This document shows, one piece after another, positions 32,139 through 41,772 of a DNA stretch of 64,000 nt. The first letter of the stretch is position 1; every line of letters starts with the position of its first letter. The notes beneath the pieces were generated by a model. That model saw only the letters and a list, made by a program, of their open reading frames with translations, was not told the DNA's origin and ran no database searches. Made by a program: the position numbers and the translations under genes. The stretch covers positions 1-64,000 of the forward strand of contig JAXMBM010000017.1 of NCBI GenBank assembly GCA_046349855.1, written 5' to 3'. The DNA comes from CAIXSC01 sp046349855. GTDB lineage: Bacteria; Planctomycetota; Planctomycetia; Pirellulales; Pirellulaceae.

Positions 32139-32963
32139 CTAGACCGCTTCGATCTGCCAGTGATCCAGTTCCACGGGATTCGGCCGACCGAAGATATTGA
32201 TCATCACGGTCACTCGGCCGTGCGCCTGGTCGATCGCCGAAACTTCCCCCTCGAAGTTGAGGAAGTACCCCTCCTTCACGCGCACTCGATCCCCCGCCTT
32301 GAAAGGAATCGCCGTACGGACCTGACCGGCCCCACTATCCTGAGGCTTCATGGCCCGCAGAATCTTCTCTACCTCATGAGCAGGCATCGTCGACGGCTTG
32401 CCGGCCGAACCGGTGAAGTCGCCGATCCCCGAGGTCTCGCGGACGACGAACCAGGTCTCGTCGTTCAACGCCATATGTACCAGCAGATAGCCGGGATACA
32501 GCTTTTTCTTGACGATCCGCCGCTTGCCGTTTTTATTGAATTCGGCCACGTCCTCGGTCGGTACGATGATGTCGCCAAAGTAGCGTTCGAGGCCCGCAAT
32601 CTTGACGCGTCGCAGCAGGGCGTCCTTGATCGAATCCTCGCGATTCACCTGCACCTTGAGGATGTACCAGTCGCGTTCGGCCTCCGCCTCCGCCGGCTCC
32701 TCAACGTACTCCAGCGGTTCGACCGGCCCCTCGTCCTCGGGAATCTCATCCAGTACGGCATCCAGATCGTCGTCCGCGGACGCCGCCTCGGCACCCGCAT
32801 CGAGGGAACCGTCACTGCCGGCCACTGGGGTCACATCGTCTGCGGGAGCCGCTTCCGGTGGCGTACCCGCCGGATCGCGAGGGCCCTGAGACTCCTCCGC
32901 CGCCGACCCAGAACCTGCGTTGTTTTCCGTATCCACGTCGCCATCCCCTGCGCCTCGGGCCAC
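32139..32963 (-). CDS. nusG: Transcription antitermination factor NusG with acidic N-terminal extension
   Basis: 274 residues, against about 180 for E. coli NusG. The core begins near residue 97 with 'RDWYILKVQVNREDSIKDAL', continues with 'LYPGYLLVHMALNDETWFVV' and 'ETSGIGDFTG', and ends in a KOW domain 'PFKAGDRVRVKEGYFLNFEG' with 'EVSAIDQAHGRVTVMINIFG'. The extra 1-96 segment is very acidic, Ala/Pro-rich and probably disordered. No better internal start is evident. Binds RNA polymerase and couples it to the ribosome or Rho. 25 bp after secE. Confidence 0.95.
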   Translation of the reverse strand: MARGAGDGDVDTENNAGSGSAAEESQGPRDPAGTPPEAAPADDVTPVAGSDGSLDAGAEAASADDDLDAVLDEIPEDEGPVEPLEYVEEPAEAEAERDWYILKVQVNREDSIKDALLRRVKIAGLERYFGDIIVPTEDVAEFNKNGKRRIVKKKLYPGYLLVHMALNDETWFVVRETSGIGDFTGSAGKPSTMPAHEVEKILRAMKPQDSGAGQVRTAIPFKAGDRVRVKEGYFLNFEGEVSAIDQAHGRVTVMINIFGRPNPVELDHWQIEAV

Positions 32964-32988
32964 CGCACCTGCCGACCGCCGCCGCTCG

Positions 32989-33426
32989 CTACTGCACCAC
33001 GCCGATCAGCTGAAAGACCACGCGCCACACGACGTCAAAGCCGAACAGCACGGCCGACAGCGAGAACAGCACGAAGATCACCACGAACGAACTGCGATAA
33101 AGCTCGCCTCGCGACGGCCACGACACCTTGTTCATTTCCGCTTCCACCGCGATCAAGAAGTCGGCGAAGCGAGGGTAATTCACCACGCGGTACGCTACCC
33201 AGAGTCCCAGAGCGAGGATCGCCCCCGGGACCACGAAACGGGCCCCGGAAAACCATTCCGCCCCTTCCAGAAATCCATTGAGCCGCCAGGCGCCGATGGC
33301 GACGGTGGCGGCCATCGCACCAAACGTGGCCTGTCGAGTGATTTTGCCCTGACTACGCTTGTACACGCCGGTCTGGAGCAACTCCGATACGACCGAGCTG
33401 GCAACAGCAGTTTTTTCGCTGGACAT
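32989..33426 (-). CDS. secE: Protein translocase subunit SecE
   Basis: 145 residues from ATG 33426 (M-S-S-E-K-T-A-V). The longer frame upstream runs through the tRNA-Trp gene and is false. Three predicted membrane helices as in the long E. coli-type SecE: about 42-55, 68-86 and 114-140. The conserved SecE amphipathic stretch is 'AEMNKVSWPSRGELYRSSFV' just before the last helix. Clamps SecY in the inner membrane. Position between tRNA-Trp and nusG is the usual one. Confidence 0.93.
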   Translation of the reverse strand: MSSEKTAVASSVVSELLQTGVYKRSQGKITRQATFGAMAATVAIGAWRLNGFLEGAEWFSGARFVVPGAILALGLWVAYRVVNYPRFADFLIAVEAEMNKVSWPSRGELYRSSFVVIFVLFSLSAVLFGFDVVWRVVFQLIGVVQ

Positions 33427-33467
33427 CGACGGATTCCGTGTCGAATCGAACTCGACGGGTCTCAAGC

Positions 33468-33539
33468 AGGGGCGGCAGGAATCGAACCCGCAACCGCTGG
33501 TTTTGGAGACCAGTGCTCTACCAATTGAGCTACACCCCT
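33468..33539 (-). tRNA. tRNA-Trp (anticodon CCA)
   Basis: 72-nt cloverleaf. Acceptor AGGGGTG/CGCCCCT, D arm GCTC-AATTGGTA-GAGC, anticodon stem CTGGT/ACCAG with loop CTCCAAA, T arm GCGGG-TTCGATT-CCTGC. CCA is not encoded. Between tuf and secE, a common place for tRNA-Trp. Confidence 0.97.
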
Positions 33540-33646
33540 GTACCTTCCAACCGCAGCGCGAGGCAGCCCCATCCAGCAACGCGGCGGGGCCGCTTGTTCG
33601 ACCCCGCCTCACTGCTCCTGGAACCCGCTGGACCTCGCCGCCGTGA

Positions 33647-34843
<1,197 letters not shown>

Positions 34844-34932
34844 TGTCTTCTACTACCTGTGTGCGTGGTTCTCGTTACAAAAAGTTCCCAACCGACCTAT
34901 GCCACAAAACCAGTCGCCTAACCGAAATCAAG

Positions 34933-35005
<73 letters not shown>

Positions 35006-35114
35006 CGGTCAACAGGCGTCACTGGCTTGGACGCCCAACCAACTCATCCATGCTGTCTTCCTTCCCGGACCCAGCAAGGCCGTTAACTTAAACGCTGGCG
35101 ACTCCGGGGAAAAG

Positions 35115-35185
35115 AGCGGGTGAAGGGAATCGAACCCTCGTGTACAGCTTGGAAGGCTGTCGTTCTACCATTGAACTACACCCGC
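35115..35185 (-). tRNA. tRNA-Gly (anticodon TCC)
   Basis: 71 nt. Acceptor GCGGGTG/CACCCGC, D arm GTTC-AATGGTA-GAAC, anticodon stem ACAGC/GCTGT with loop CTTCCAA, T arm GAGGG-TTCGATT-CCCTT. CCA is not encoded. Confidence 0.97.
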
Positions 35186-35361
35186 AATTACTCACCTCCC
35201 CGCCAAACCGTCGCCCCCTCCCGACCTCCTAACCTCTTCTCTTTTCTCTTCTTCTTCCCATCCGCTACCACCCGGCCAGCTACCACTTCGACTTGCCGCG
35301 TCTTCTTCGACCGACCGCCCCAGCACCGACCGACCCTGCACCGCCCGCCGGAAGAACGAAG

Positions 35362-35444
<83 letters not shown>

Positions 35445-35527
35445 GCGTTGTCCTGCCGTGAATCTCCGACGCTCGATGAGTCGCCGAGTCGCTCGTCGTA
35501 TCTCCTTATCGCCACTCAATTTGTCAG

Positions 35528-35600
35528 AGCCAGCGGAGGGACTTGAACCCACAACCTGCTGATTACAAATCAGCTGCTCTGCCAATTGAGCTACGCTGGC
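35528..35600 (-). tRNA. tRNA-Thr (anticodon TGT)
   Basis: 73 nt. Acceptor GCCAGCG/CGCTGGC, D arm GCTC-AATTGGCA-GAGC, anticodon stem GCTGA/TCAGC with loop TTTGTAA, T arm GTGGG-TTCAAGT-CCCTC. First gene of the tRNA-tuf transcript; the order Thr-Tyr-Gly-Thr-tuf equals that of the E. coli thrU-tyrU-glyT-thrT-tufB operon. Confidence 0.97.
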
Positions 35601-35616
35601 ACGTCCCCTGCGGAAA

Positions 35617-35651
35617 ACCAGCAAATATAGCGACCGCGCCCGCCCGTGCAA
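35617..35651 (-). promoter_or_regulatory. Probable sigma-70 promoter of the tRNA-tuf operon
   Basis: Minus-strand -10 TATATT (35629-35624) and -35 TTGCAC (35651-35646) with a 16-bp spacer. The start site would fall about 17 bp before the first tRNA. The -10 matches 5 of 6 consensus bases; the -35 is weak apart from TTG. The spacer is GC-rich while the -10 stands out in otherwise GC-rich DNA. Confidence 0.5.
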
Positions 35652-35769
35652 GAGCGAATTACGCTGGCAACCCGCGAATTAAACCAAACTCGCCCGTCGG
35701 CGACAACCCACCGGCGGGCGAGCGCGGGGGAACGGCCCAGGTTCGGCCGCCCCAATCGGCATCAGGAGG

Positions 35770-37437
35770 TCACTCCGGGAGCTCCAGCTTTTCGTCACGA
35801 GCCGCCTGTCGCAGTTTGCTCAGCGCCCGTGCCTCCAGCTGCCGCACCCGTTCCTTCGTCACTCCAATCTCTTCGCCCACCTCCTGCAGTGTCAGCGGTT
35901 CGTTGTCGTTGTTGAGTCCGAAACGGCTGACGATAATCTTCTGTTCGCGGTCGTCCAGGCGCGTCAGGATCCGGGAAATCTGCTGTTCCAGCGCCCCCTG
36001 AGCCCGTTCACGCTCCCACTGGTCCACACGGACATCCTCCGCGACCTGGAACATCTCTTCCTGGCTGGTACGGAAACGATCACGCTGCCGCACCTCCTCC
36101 GGAATACTCCGCGCAAAGTTCTTCATGATGGCCCACGTCGCGTACGTGCTGAACTTGTTCCCTCGCCCGTAGTCGAATTTCTCGACGGCCCGGATCAGCG
36201 ACATATTGCCGTCACTCACCAGGCTGAAAAAGTCTTCGGTCGGAGTCACGTGCCGCTTGGCGATCGATACCACCAGCCGCAGATTGGCCTGGACGAGCCG
36301 GTTTTTCACTTCCACCGCCTGCCCATACAGCCGTTCGATCTCGTCCATCACGCTCCCGCGAGGCCGTTCGCTATCCAGCTCCGTCCGCAACTCCTGAGCA
36401 CGAAACTTCAGGTAGTTGAACTGACGGAACAGGTGCGCCTCCTGCTCGCGAGTCAACAGCGGGACGTCGTACAGCGACGCCAGGTACGGCGGGAGGCCGG
36501 CGGGTGGCCGGGACTTCCGTCCGTCATCCCCTTCGGCCGCCGGCAGCGGGGCCAGGATTCGTGCCTCCGCTCCCTTGCGGGTGAATTCCGCGTTGGGAAT
36601 GTAGTCCAGCGGGAGTTCGGCGATCCGCCGCGCCCGCATCTCATTCACAATGCGGTAAATGCTCGACCGAGTCCGCCCCATCTGCCGCGCCAACGACTCG
36701 ACACTCTCCCCCCGCAGGTACCGCTGATAGATCTGCTCCCGCTCCTCGGGCCGGAGCCACGTCTGCCGATCGGGGAAAATGGCCCGCTCGGGATGCGCCG
36801 CGTCATACTGCCACAGCGTATAGCGCACCGCCTCCAGGCTCCGACCAAACTGGCGTGCCAGCCGTCGCGACACCTCGGCCGGACAGGCCCCCGCCTGAGC
36901 CAGTCGACGAGCCCGCTCGATCATCTTTTCCCGCTCCTCGTCCGTCATCTGCGTAAACCGCTCGCCTCGCTCCACCTGCCGCTGGTGTCGCGCCACGAAC
37001 CGCTCCACGCTGCTCCGCAGAAATCCGACGCGTTTACGACTGCCAAACAAGAACCGGCGACTGACCAGCCCCTGATCACGCCACCGCTGAATCGTCTTGG
37101 TCGACACGTTGAACATCTTGCTGAGGTCTTCGACGGTATGCACCGGCTCGCCCGCCTCCTCCGCCTTGATGTTCACCGACTCGGAGACGTCCTCCACGAA
37201 CAGCCGCAGATCGTGTTTCAGGTCGACCCCGGAAATGGGCGAATTGCGCGACGCATCCGGACGGTAGTCCGTGATCCGGAAACAGAGATATTCGTACGTA
37301 TACTGCCGTCCCGATTCGATTTCTCCAATCAACCGCTCGGCACGGTTCATCTGGTCAAGCTTCTTGTGCCGCGGCGCAAAACGCACCTGCTGGTCGCGCA
37401 GCTCCCGCATCACCGACGTCTGGTACTGAGTGTGCAT
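35770..37437 (-). CDS. Sigma-70 family factor with N-terminal HTH extension
   Basis: 555 residues. The C-terminal half is a sigma-70 factor: region 1.2-like 'PYLASLYDVPLLTREQEAHL' (317-336), region 2 at about 375-445 ('NLRLVVSIAKRH', 'FSLVSDGNMSLIRAVEKFDY', 'FSTYATWAIMKNFARSI') and region 4 at about 490-545 ('LDDREQKIIVSRFGL', 'LTLQEVGEEIGVTKERVRQL'). Residues 98-150 form an excisionase/MerR-like helix-turn-helix ('VHTVEDLSKMFNVSTKTIQR' with a wing 'RVGFLRSSVERFV'), and 230-270 a second HTH ('ESVESLARQMGRTRSSIYR'). So this is a sigma factor fused to its own DNA-binding domains. Monocistronic, 170 bp from the tRNA operon promoter. A role as an alternative or second housekeeping sigma is inferred. 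Confidence 0.9.
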   Translation of the reverse strand: MHTQYQTSVMRELRDQQVRFAPRHKKLDQMNRAERLIGEIESGRQYTYEYLCFRITDYRPDASRNSPISGVDLKHDLRLFVEDVSESVNIKAEEAGEPVHTVEDLSKMFNVSTKTIQRWRDQGLVSRRFLFGSRKRVGFLRSSVERFVARHQRQVERGERFTQMTDEEREKMIERARRLAQAGACPAEVSRRLARQFGRSLEAVRYTLWQYDAAHPERAIFPDRQTWLRPEEREQIYQRYLRGESVESLARQMGRTRSSIYRIVNEMRARRIAELPLDYIPNAEFTRKGAEARILAPLPAAEGDDGRKSRPPAGLPPYLASLYDVPLLTREQEAHLFRQFNYLKFRAQELRTELDSERPRGSVMDEIERLYGQAVEVKNRLVQANLRLVVSIAKRHVTPTEDFFSLVSDGNMSLIRAVEKFDYGRGNKFSTYATWAIMKNFARSIPEEVRQRDRFRTSQEEMFQVAEDVRVDQWERERAQGALEQQISRILTRLDDREQKIIVSRFGLNNDNEPLTLQEVGEEIGVTKERVRQLEARALSKLRQAARDEKLELPE

Positions 37438-37940
37438 GATCCAACCTGTTCCTGGGAAACCACCTTGCTGTCCCTGCGACTTTCGCCGCCAAGAGGTTTC
37501 CGCTGTTCACACGGCACCGTCCCGTGCGCCGCGAATGGTCCCGTCCTGCGACAGAAAGTCGCAGAAAGCACTCCCCTCCGTACGCACGACCGGCCCGCCG
37601 AGTTCTTCCGTGATTTTCGTCCGACTCCCCCAAGTAAACCAACAGCAAAGACTTACGGCAATCGGCCTGGAAACGATTCGGCCACCACCGCCCGTCTCTC
37701 CCTTAGTCGCTCTCACCCTCTGCAAAGTTCGCGCCAAGACGAATCAGAAAAGCAAATTTTGCCCCACCCAGAAAAGCGGGCTGATCCCCCGCACCACTAC
37801 TTTCCGATGAATCGTTTCAGACGGAACCGTCATCTCCTGGCTTGGCAACCACCCCAGGAAACGGCGGCACCCTGTCGTTCGCTCCACCAACCGCGTTCTT
37901 GCCCCCCTATAAACACCTCTCTCCCTCGCAAAGTACCCAC
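37438..37940. other. Divergent intergenic region between sigma factor and Tat protein
   Basis: About 500 bp without a convincing gene. It should hold the promoters of both divergent genes, but I cannot assign clear -35/-10 boxes. The only structure I see is the inverted repeat at 37547-37563. Confidence 0.6.
37547..37563. promoter_or_regulatory. Perfect inverted repeat upstream of the sigma gene
   Basis: TGCGAC and GTCGCA (6 bp each) around AGAAA, about 110 bp before the sigma-factor start. Possible operator, for example for autoregulation by its HTH domains; this is speculation. Confidence 0.25.
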
Positions 37941-39380
37941 GTGCACCGTCGTCAGTTTCTTCTTGTTGCCGGTGGAGGGCTCACCTCCCTCGCCTGGGCC
38001 CCCCACCTGACCGCCGCCGAAAACGCGCCGCCCCAGCGGCTCCGTTTCGCTCCCTCCCCGTCCAACAAGCAACTACGACAGGCGGTACTGAAGATCGAGT
38101 CGGCTGGCGACCTGAAACTCAACGCCGCCGGCCAGCAGGTCGAGCGCCGCCCGCTGCAGGTCTCCGCGACCTTCACCTTCGACGAAACCACCACCTCGGA
38201 GGGGATCGTCGTCCGGCATTACTCGGACGCCCAGGCCCTCCTCCGAGTGGGCAAGTCGAAATTTCAGACGCGGTTGCGCGACGAACGACGCGTGATCGCC
38301 GCCCACCGCGCCGAAGAGCACGTCACTCTGTACAGCCCGCTCGGCCCCCTCTCCCGCGACGAACTCGAACTGCTGCAGTCTCCAGGAAACAACATTCGCC
38401 CCGCAGAACTGCTCAGCGACGAGGAGGTCGCGGTCGGAGAATCCTGGACGCTCGATGCCGGCGTACTGGCCCGCCTCCTGTGGCTGGACGCGGTCAGCAG
38501 CAGTCAGGTCACCGCCACCCTCGAAAATGTCACCGACGGAATTGCCCTGGTTACTTTCACGGGCCCCGTGGGCGGAGCGGTGGGTGGCATCGCGACCGAT
38601 ATCGACCTCCAGGGAAAACTCAATTACGACCTCCAGCAGTCCCAGGTCACCTGGCTCACCCTGGGAATCCAGGAAAAGCGGTCGATTGGACATGCCGAAC
38701 CGGGATTCGAAACGTCCACTCAAGTCAAACTGGCGCTCCGTCCCCAGAAGTCCTCGGCCGAACTGGCCCCCGCCGCGCTGAAAGCCTTACCACTCCGTTT
38801 CGATCCGGCTCAGGCACTGCTGGCCTATGAATCGACCGAGGGCCGATTTCGCGCCCTGCTCGACCGCCGCTGGCGCGTGATGGTGGATCGTGCCGACCTG
38901 ACGGTCCTGCGACTGATCGACCGGGGCGACCTGATTGCGCAGTGCAACCTGTCGCGTCTGCCGGCGCTCGCTCCCGGCAAACAATTGCCCCTGGAAGAAC
39001 TGCAGGACGACATCAAGCAATCGCTCGGCAAGAACTTCCGCCAGTTCGCCGAAGCCTCGCAGTCGCAGACCGACGAGGAGTTGCGGATCTTGCGGGTGAC
39101 CGCCGTGGGAGAAGCCTCGGACCTCGCCGTCCAGTGGAACTACTATCACCTCTCGAACGAGCAGGGCCAGCGGTTGGCGCTGGTGTTTACCTTCGAGTCG
39201 AATCTGGCGGAGCGGTTTGCCGAAGCCGACCGAGCACTGGTCGCGTCGCTGGAGTTCCTGGCCGACCCGGCGCCGACGACGGCACCCGGTGGAGAAGGGC
39301 GAACCGCCGACACGCCGTCGCCCCCGGCCGCCTCCAGCACCTCGTCACTCAAGTCACCCCAGCCGCCCACCAAGCGTTAG
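37941..39380 (+). CDS. Tat-exported protein of unknown function
   Basis: 479 residues from GTG 37941 (M-H-R-R-Q-F-L-L-V), which gives a twin-arginine signal 'RRQFLLVAGGGLTSLAWA' ending at about residue 27. Starting at ATG 37842 would bury the signal behind 33 extra residues. The mature part is alternating beta strands and charged loops ('LQVSATFTFDETTTSEGIVV', 'FTGPVGGAVGGIATDIDLQG', 'VTWLTLGIQEKRSIG'), with a Pro/Ala/Ser-rich tail. I recognise no enzyme motif. Similar planctomycete proteins of unknown function are known to me only in outline. Divergent from the sigma factor; the porin gene follows after 150 bp. Confidence 0.6.
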   Translation: MHRRQFLLVAGGGLTSLAWAPHLTAAENAPPQRLRFAPSPSNKQLRQAVLKIESAGDLKLNAAGQQVERRPLQVSATFTFDETTTSEGIVVRHYSDAQALLRVGKSKFQTRLRDERRVIAAHRAEEHVTLYSPLGPLSRDELELLQSPGNNIRPAELLSDEEVAVGESWTLDAGVLARLLWLDAVSSSQVTATLENVTDGIALVTFTGPVGGAVGGIATDIDLQGKLNYDLQQSQVTWLTLGIQEKRSIGHAEPGFETSTQVKLALRPQKSSAELAPAALKALPLRFDPAQALLAYESTEGRFRALLDRRWRVMVDRADLTVLRLIDRGDLIAQCNLSRLPALAPGKQLPLEELQDDIKQSLGKNFRQFAEASQSQTDEELRILRVTAVGEASDLAVQWNYYHLSNEQGQRLALVFTFESNLAERFAEADRALVASLEFLADPAPTTAPGGEGRTADTPSPPAASSTSSLKSPQPPTKR

Positions 39381-39531
39381 TGCGCCGCGAAGGCGCGGTT
39401 CGTTGATTTCGCAGGCAGTCATTCGCTCGTTCCGCAAGGCTGACCCGACCACGGGAGGCTTCGAGGAGCGGCCCGCGTCACCGCGGGTCCGCTCCTCCAA
39501 TCACCATCCCTCACATGCCGCCAGGTCCGCC

Positions 39532-41096
39532 ATGATCGAGCAACCTCGACACCCGACCCAATCGCCGCACCGTGGCCTGCTGCGTGGGTTCCTGTTCCTG
39601 CTGTTGGCGCTCGGCACCGCGGCGGCATACGGCCAACCTGTCGCACTCCCATCCCTGCCGAATACCTCTACCGCATCGGCCCCCACCCCAAGGCCCTTCC
39701 TCCCGCCCCCCACCTCCTCGAACAGCGGCTGGCCCAACAGGAAGCCGAACTCGCCTGGCTCCGAGCGCGACTGGCCGAGTGGGAATCGTCCCCTCTGCCT
39801 CCAGCCTACGCCATTGACGCGCGGCACAACGAATTCGACTCGGTGCTCCAGCGTCTCGATGCTCTCGAACAGTCACGGGCTTCCGAGATCCGCTCCCAGC
39901 CGTCGGCGGCGCCCAAGCCGGAGGAAGGCTGGGTCGATGTATCGAGTGAAAAGTGGAACGTCCGGCTGGGAGGGCACGTCCAGCTGGATTACATCACCTG
40001 GGCCCACGCCACGCCCACCATCAACAATGCCGCAAATTACTTCGAATTCCGCCGTTTGCGTCTGCTCGCCGAAGGAACGGGATATGGCATGTGCGACTTT
40101 CGTCTCCAATTGACCTTGGAGCCCGAAACGATCGGCGAGAACCCGCCCGGATTCGTCATGTCGCCGGACGTCAAGGACGCTTACTTCAGCATCAACGAAC
40201 TGCCCTGGCTGGGACGATTTCGGATCGGCAACTTCTTCGTCCCGTTCAGTCTGGAACAGGTGACCAACGACACGAACAATATCTTCCTCGAGCGTTCGAT
40301 TCCGACTCAGGGAGTCTTCGCCGCGGATCGCGAAGTGGGAGTCGCCTGCTACAACGTCAATGCCGCCCAGACCTTCACCTGGACCTACGGCATGTTCTTC
40401 GACAACATCAGCGACGCGATCAAGGAACGCATCGACGACAACCAGGGTTATCGCCTCAGCGGACGCATCACCTGGCTGCCCTATTACGACGAACCGTCTA
40501 ACGGCCGTTACCTCATCCACACCGGCCTGGGAATCCTCTATACCGACGATCAGGATGACCGGGCGCGATTCCGCACTCGTCCCCATATCCATGAGGGCCC
40601 GCGGCTGATCGACAGCGGAACCCTGCAGGCCAGCAGCTACACCACCGGAAACGCCGAAATGGCGGTGGTCTGGGGCCGCGTGACGGTGCAGAGCGAAGGG
40701 TTTCTCTCCAGCGTCCAGATGCTCAATGGCGCTAACCCTCAGATCGGCGGCGGATACGCTCACCTGAGCTACTTTCTCACGGGTGAGAACCGCATCTACG
40801 AGCGTTTCGGACAGCACGGCGCACAGTTCACCCGCAACTCCCCCTACAGCAACTTCTTCATCGTGCCCGGGGCCTGGAGTCCGGGTGCCTGGGAAGCCAA
40901 GATCCGCTGGTCCTATCTCGATTTGAATTCGCTCAACAGCGGCCAGTACACCGATTTCACCGTCGGGTTCAACTGGTACTGGAGCGACCGGACCCGCGTG
41001 ATGTTCGACTGGATCCATCCCACCACGACGCAGGCCACCACGTTCGGCTCGACCAACTCCGACATCCTCGGCATGCGTTTCGACTTCAACTGGTAA
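39532..41096 (+). CDS. Outer-membrane porin (OprO/OprP-like), apparently frameshifted near its N-terminus
   Basis: The signal peptide is in one frame from ATG 39532 ('GLLRGFLFLLLALGTAAAYG'). The mature protein is in another frame, open from about 39600, where 'EYLYRIGPHPKALPPAP' leads into a coiled coil 'LLEQRLAQQEAELAWLRARL' and then the barrel: 'KWNVRLGGHVQLDYITWAHA', 'YFEFRRLRLLAEGTGYG', 'KDAYFSINELPWLGRFRIGN', 'LERSIPTQGVFAADREVGVA' and a terminal aromatic 'GMRFDFNW' typical of outer-membrane sorting. One base appears to be missing at about 39640-39660. Without correction the longest ATG frame (39843, 417 residues) lacks a signal. Predicted anion or phosphate-selective porin of the outer membrane. 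Confidence 0.7.
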
Positions 41097-41127
41097 CTTC
41101 CTCTGACCGTTCCGCCGGGAGAGTCCC

Positions 41128-41655
41128 ATGCATATGCGTCATCACCGCCGGGCCTGCGGAGTGCTGGCCTGCCTGCTCCTGTCGCTGCTCACTTTCCCCG
41201 TCCAGGCCAAGGCGGGAGAAGGCACCTGCGCCCACTGCGGCCGCGCGGCGGCCTGCCAGAAAGCGTGCCGTCTGGTGTGCGAAGAGAAGGCGGTGAAGAT
41301 CATCTGCTGGGGCGCCAAACACGAAGACTTCTGTGTGCCGGGCCCCAGCCATCTGGGCTGCCGCTTCTGCGAACAGGTGTGCGACGAAGACACTCCGGGA
41401 TCGCTGTGTGTCCAGCCCAAGAAATTCGTCTGGTCCGAGTGGATCCCCTCCTGCGACGCCCGGTTACACACTCGGGTCAAACTCATGAAGAAGACGGTCA
41501 CGCGGAAGGTCCCCAGCTATAAGTGGGTTGTGGAAGACCTGTGCGCCGAGTGCGAGGAGAAAATGGAAATGGCGGAGATTTCCCCCGAAGTCGCGGTGCC
41601 GTTGCCGCCCGTCATCGCCACCGAACCCGCGGTTCGCCCCGTCGCCGCACGCTGA
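41128..41655 (+). CDS. Small secreted cysteine-rich protein
   Basis: 175 residues. Signal peptide with hydrophobic core 'GVLACLLLSLLTFPVQAKA'. The mature part has about 14 cysteines in C-x2-C and C-x3-C spacings ('GTCAHCGRAAACQKACRLVC', 'CRFCEQVCDED', 'EDLCAECEEKME'), suggesting metal binding or disulfides, followed by a basic middle segment and a Pro/Ala-rich tail. I do not recognise a named family; similar Cys-rich exported proteins occur in planctomycetes. 31 bp after the porin gene, with GGGAG before its ATG, so probably co-transcribed with it. Confidence 0.65.
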   Translation: MHMRHHRRACGVLACLLLSLLTFPVQAKAGEGTCAHCGRAAACQKACRLVCEEKAVKIICWGAKHEDFCVPGPSHLGCRFCEQVCDEDTPGSLCVQPKKFVWSEWIPSCDARLHTRVKLMKKTVTRKVPSYKWVVEDLCAECEEKMEMAEISPEVAVPLPPVIATEPAVRPVAAR

Positions 41656-41772
41656 ACTCGACCAGGCCGCGTCACGTCGCGCCACGTCTCCCGCGCGCCG
41701 GCACTCCCCGGGTCTCGCGTCTGCTACACTGCAGCCACTGGCAGTCCCGCGGGCTTTATCGAGTATCCGGTC

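Noticed and set aside
33427..33612. N-terminal extension of SecE by 62 residues
   Set aside because: The added codons run through the tRNA-Trp gene. The ATG at 33426 gives a normal SecE.
39217..40113. Independent 298-codon plus-strand gene over the porin start
   Set aside because: Only the stretch from 39532 to about 39640 makes sense, as the porin signal peptide. The remainder is out of frame with the barrel and Pro/Arg/Ser-rich noise.
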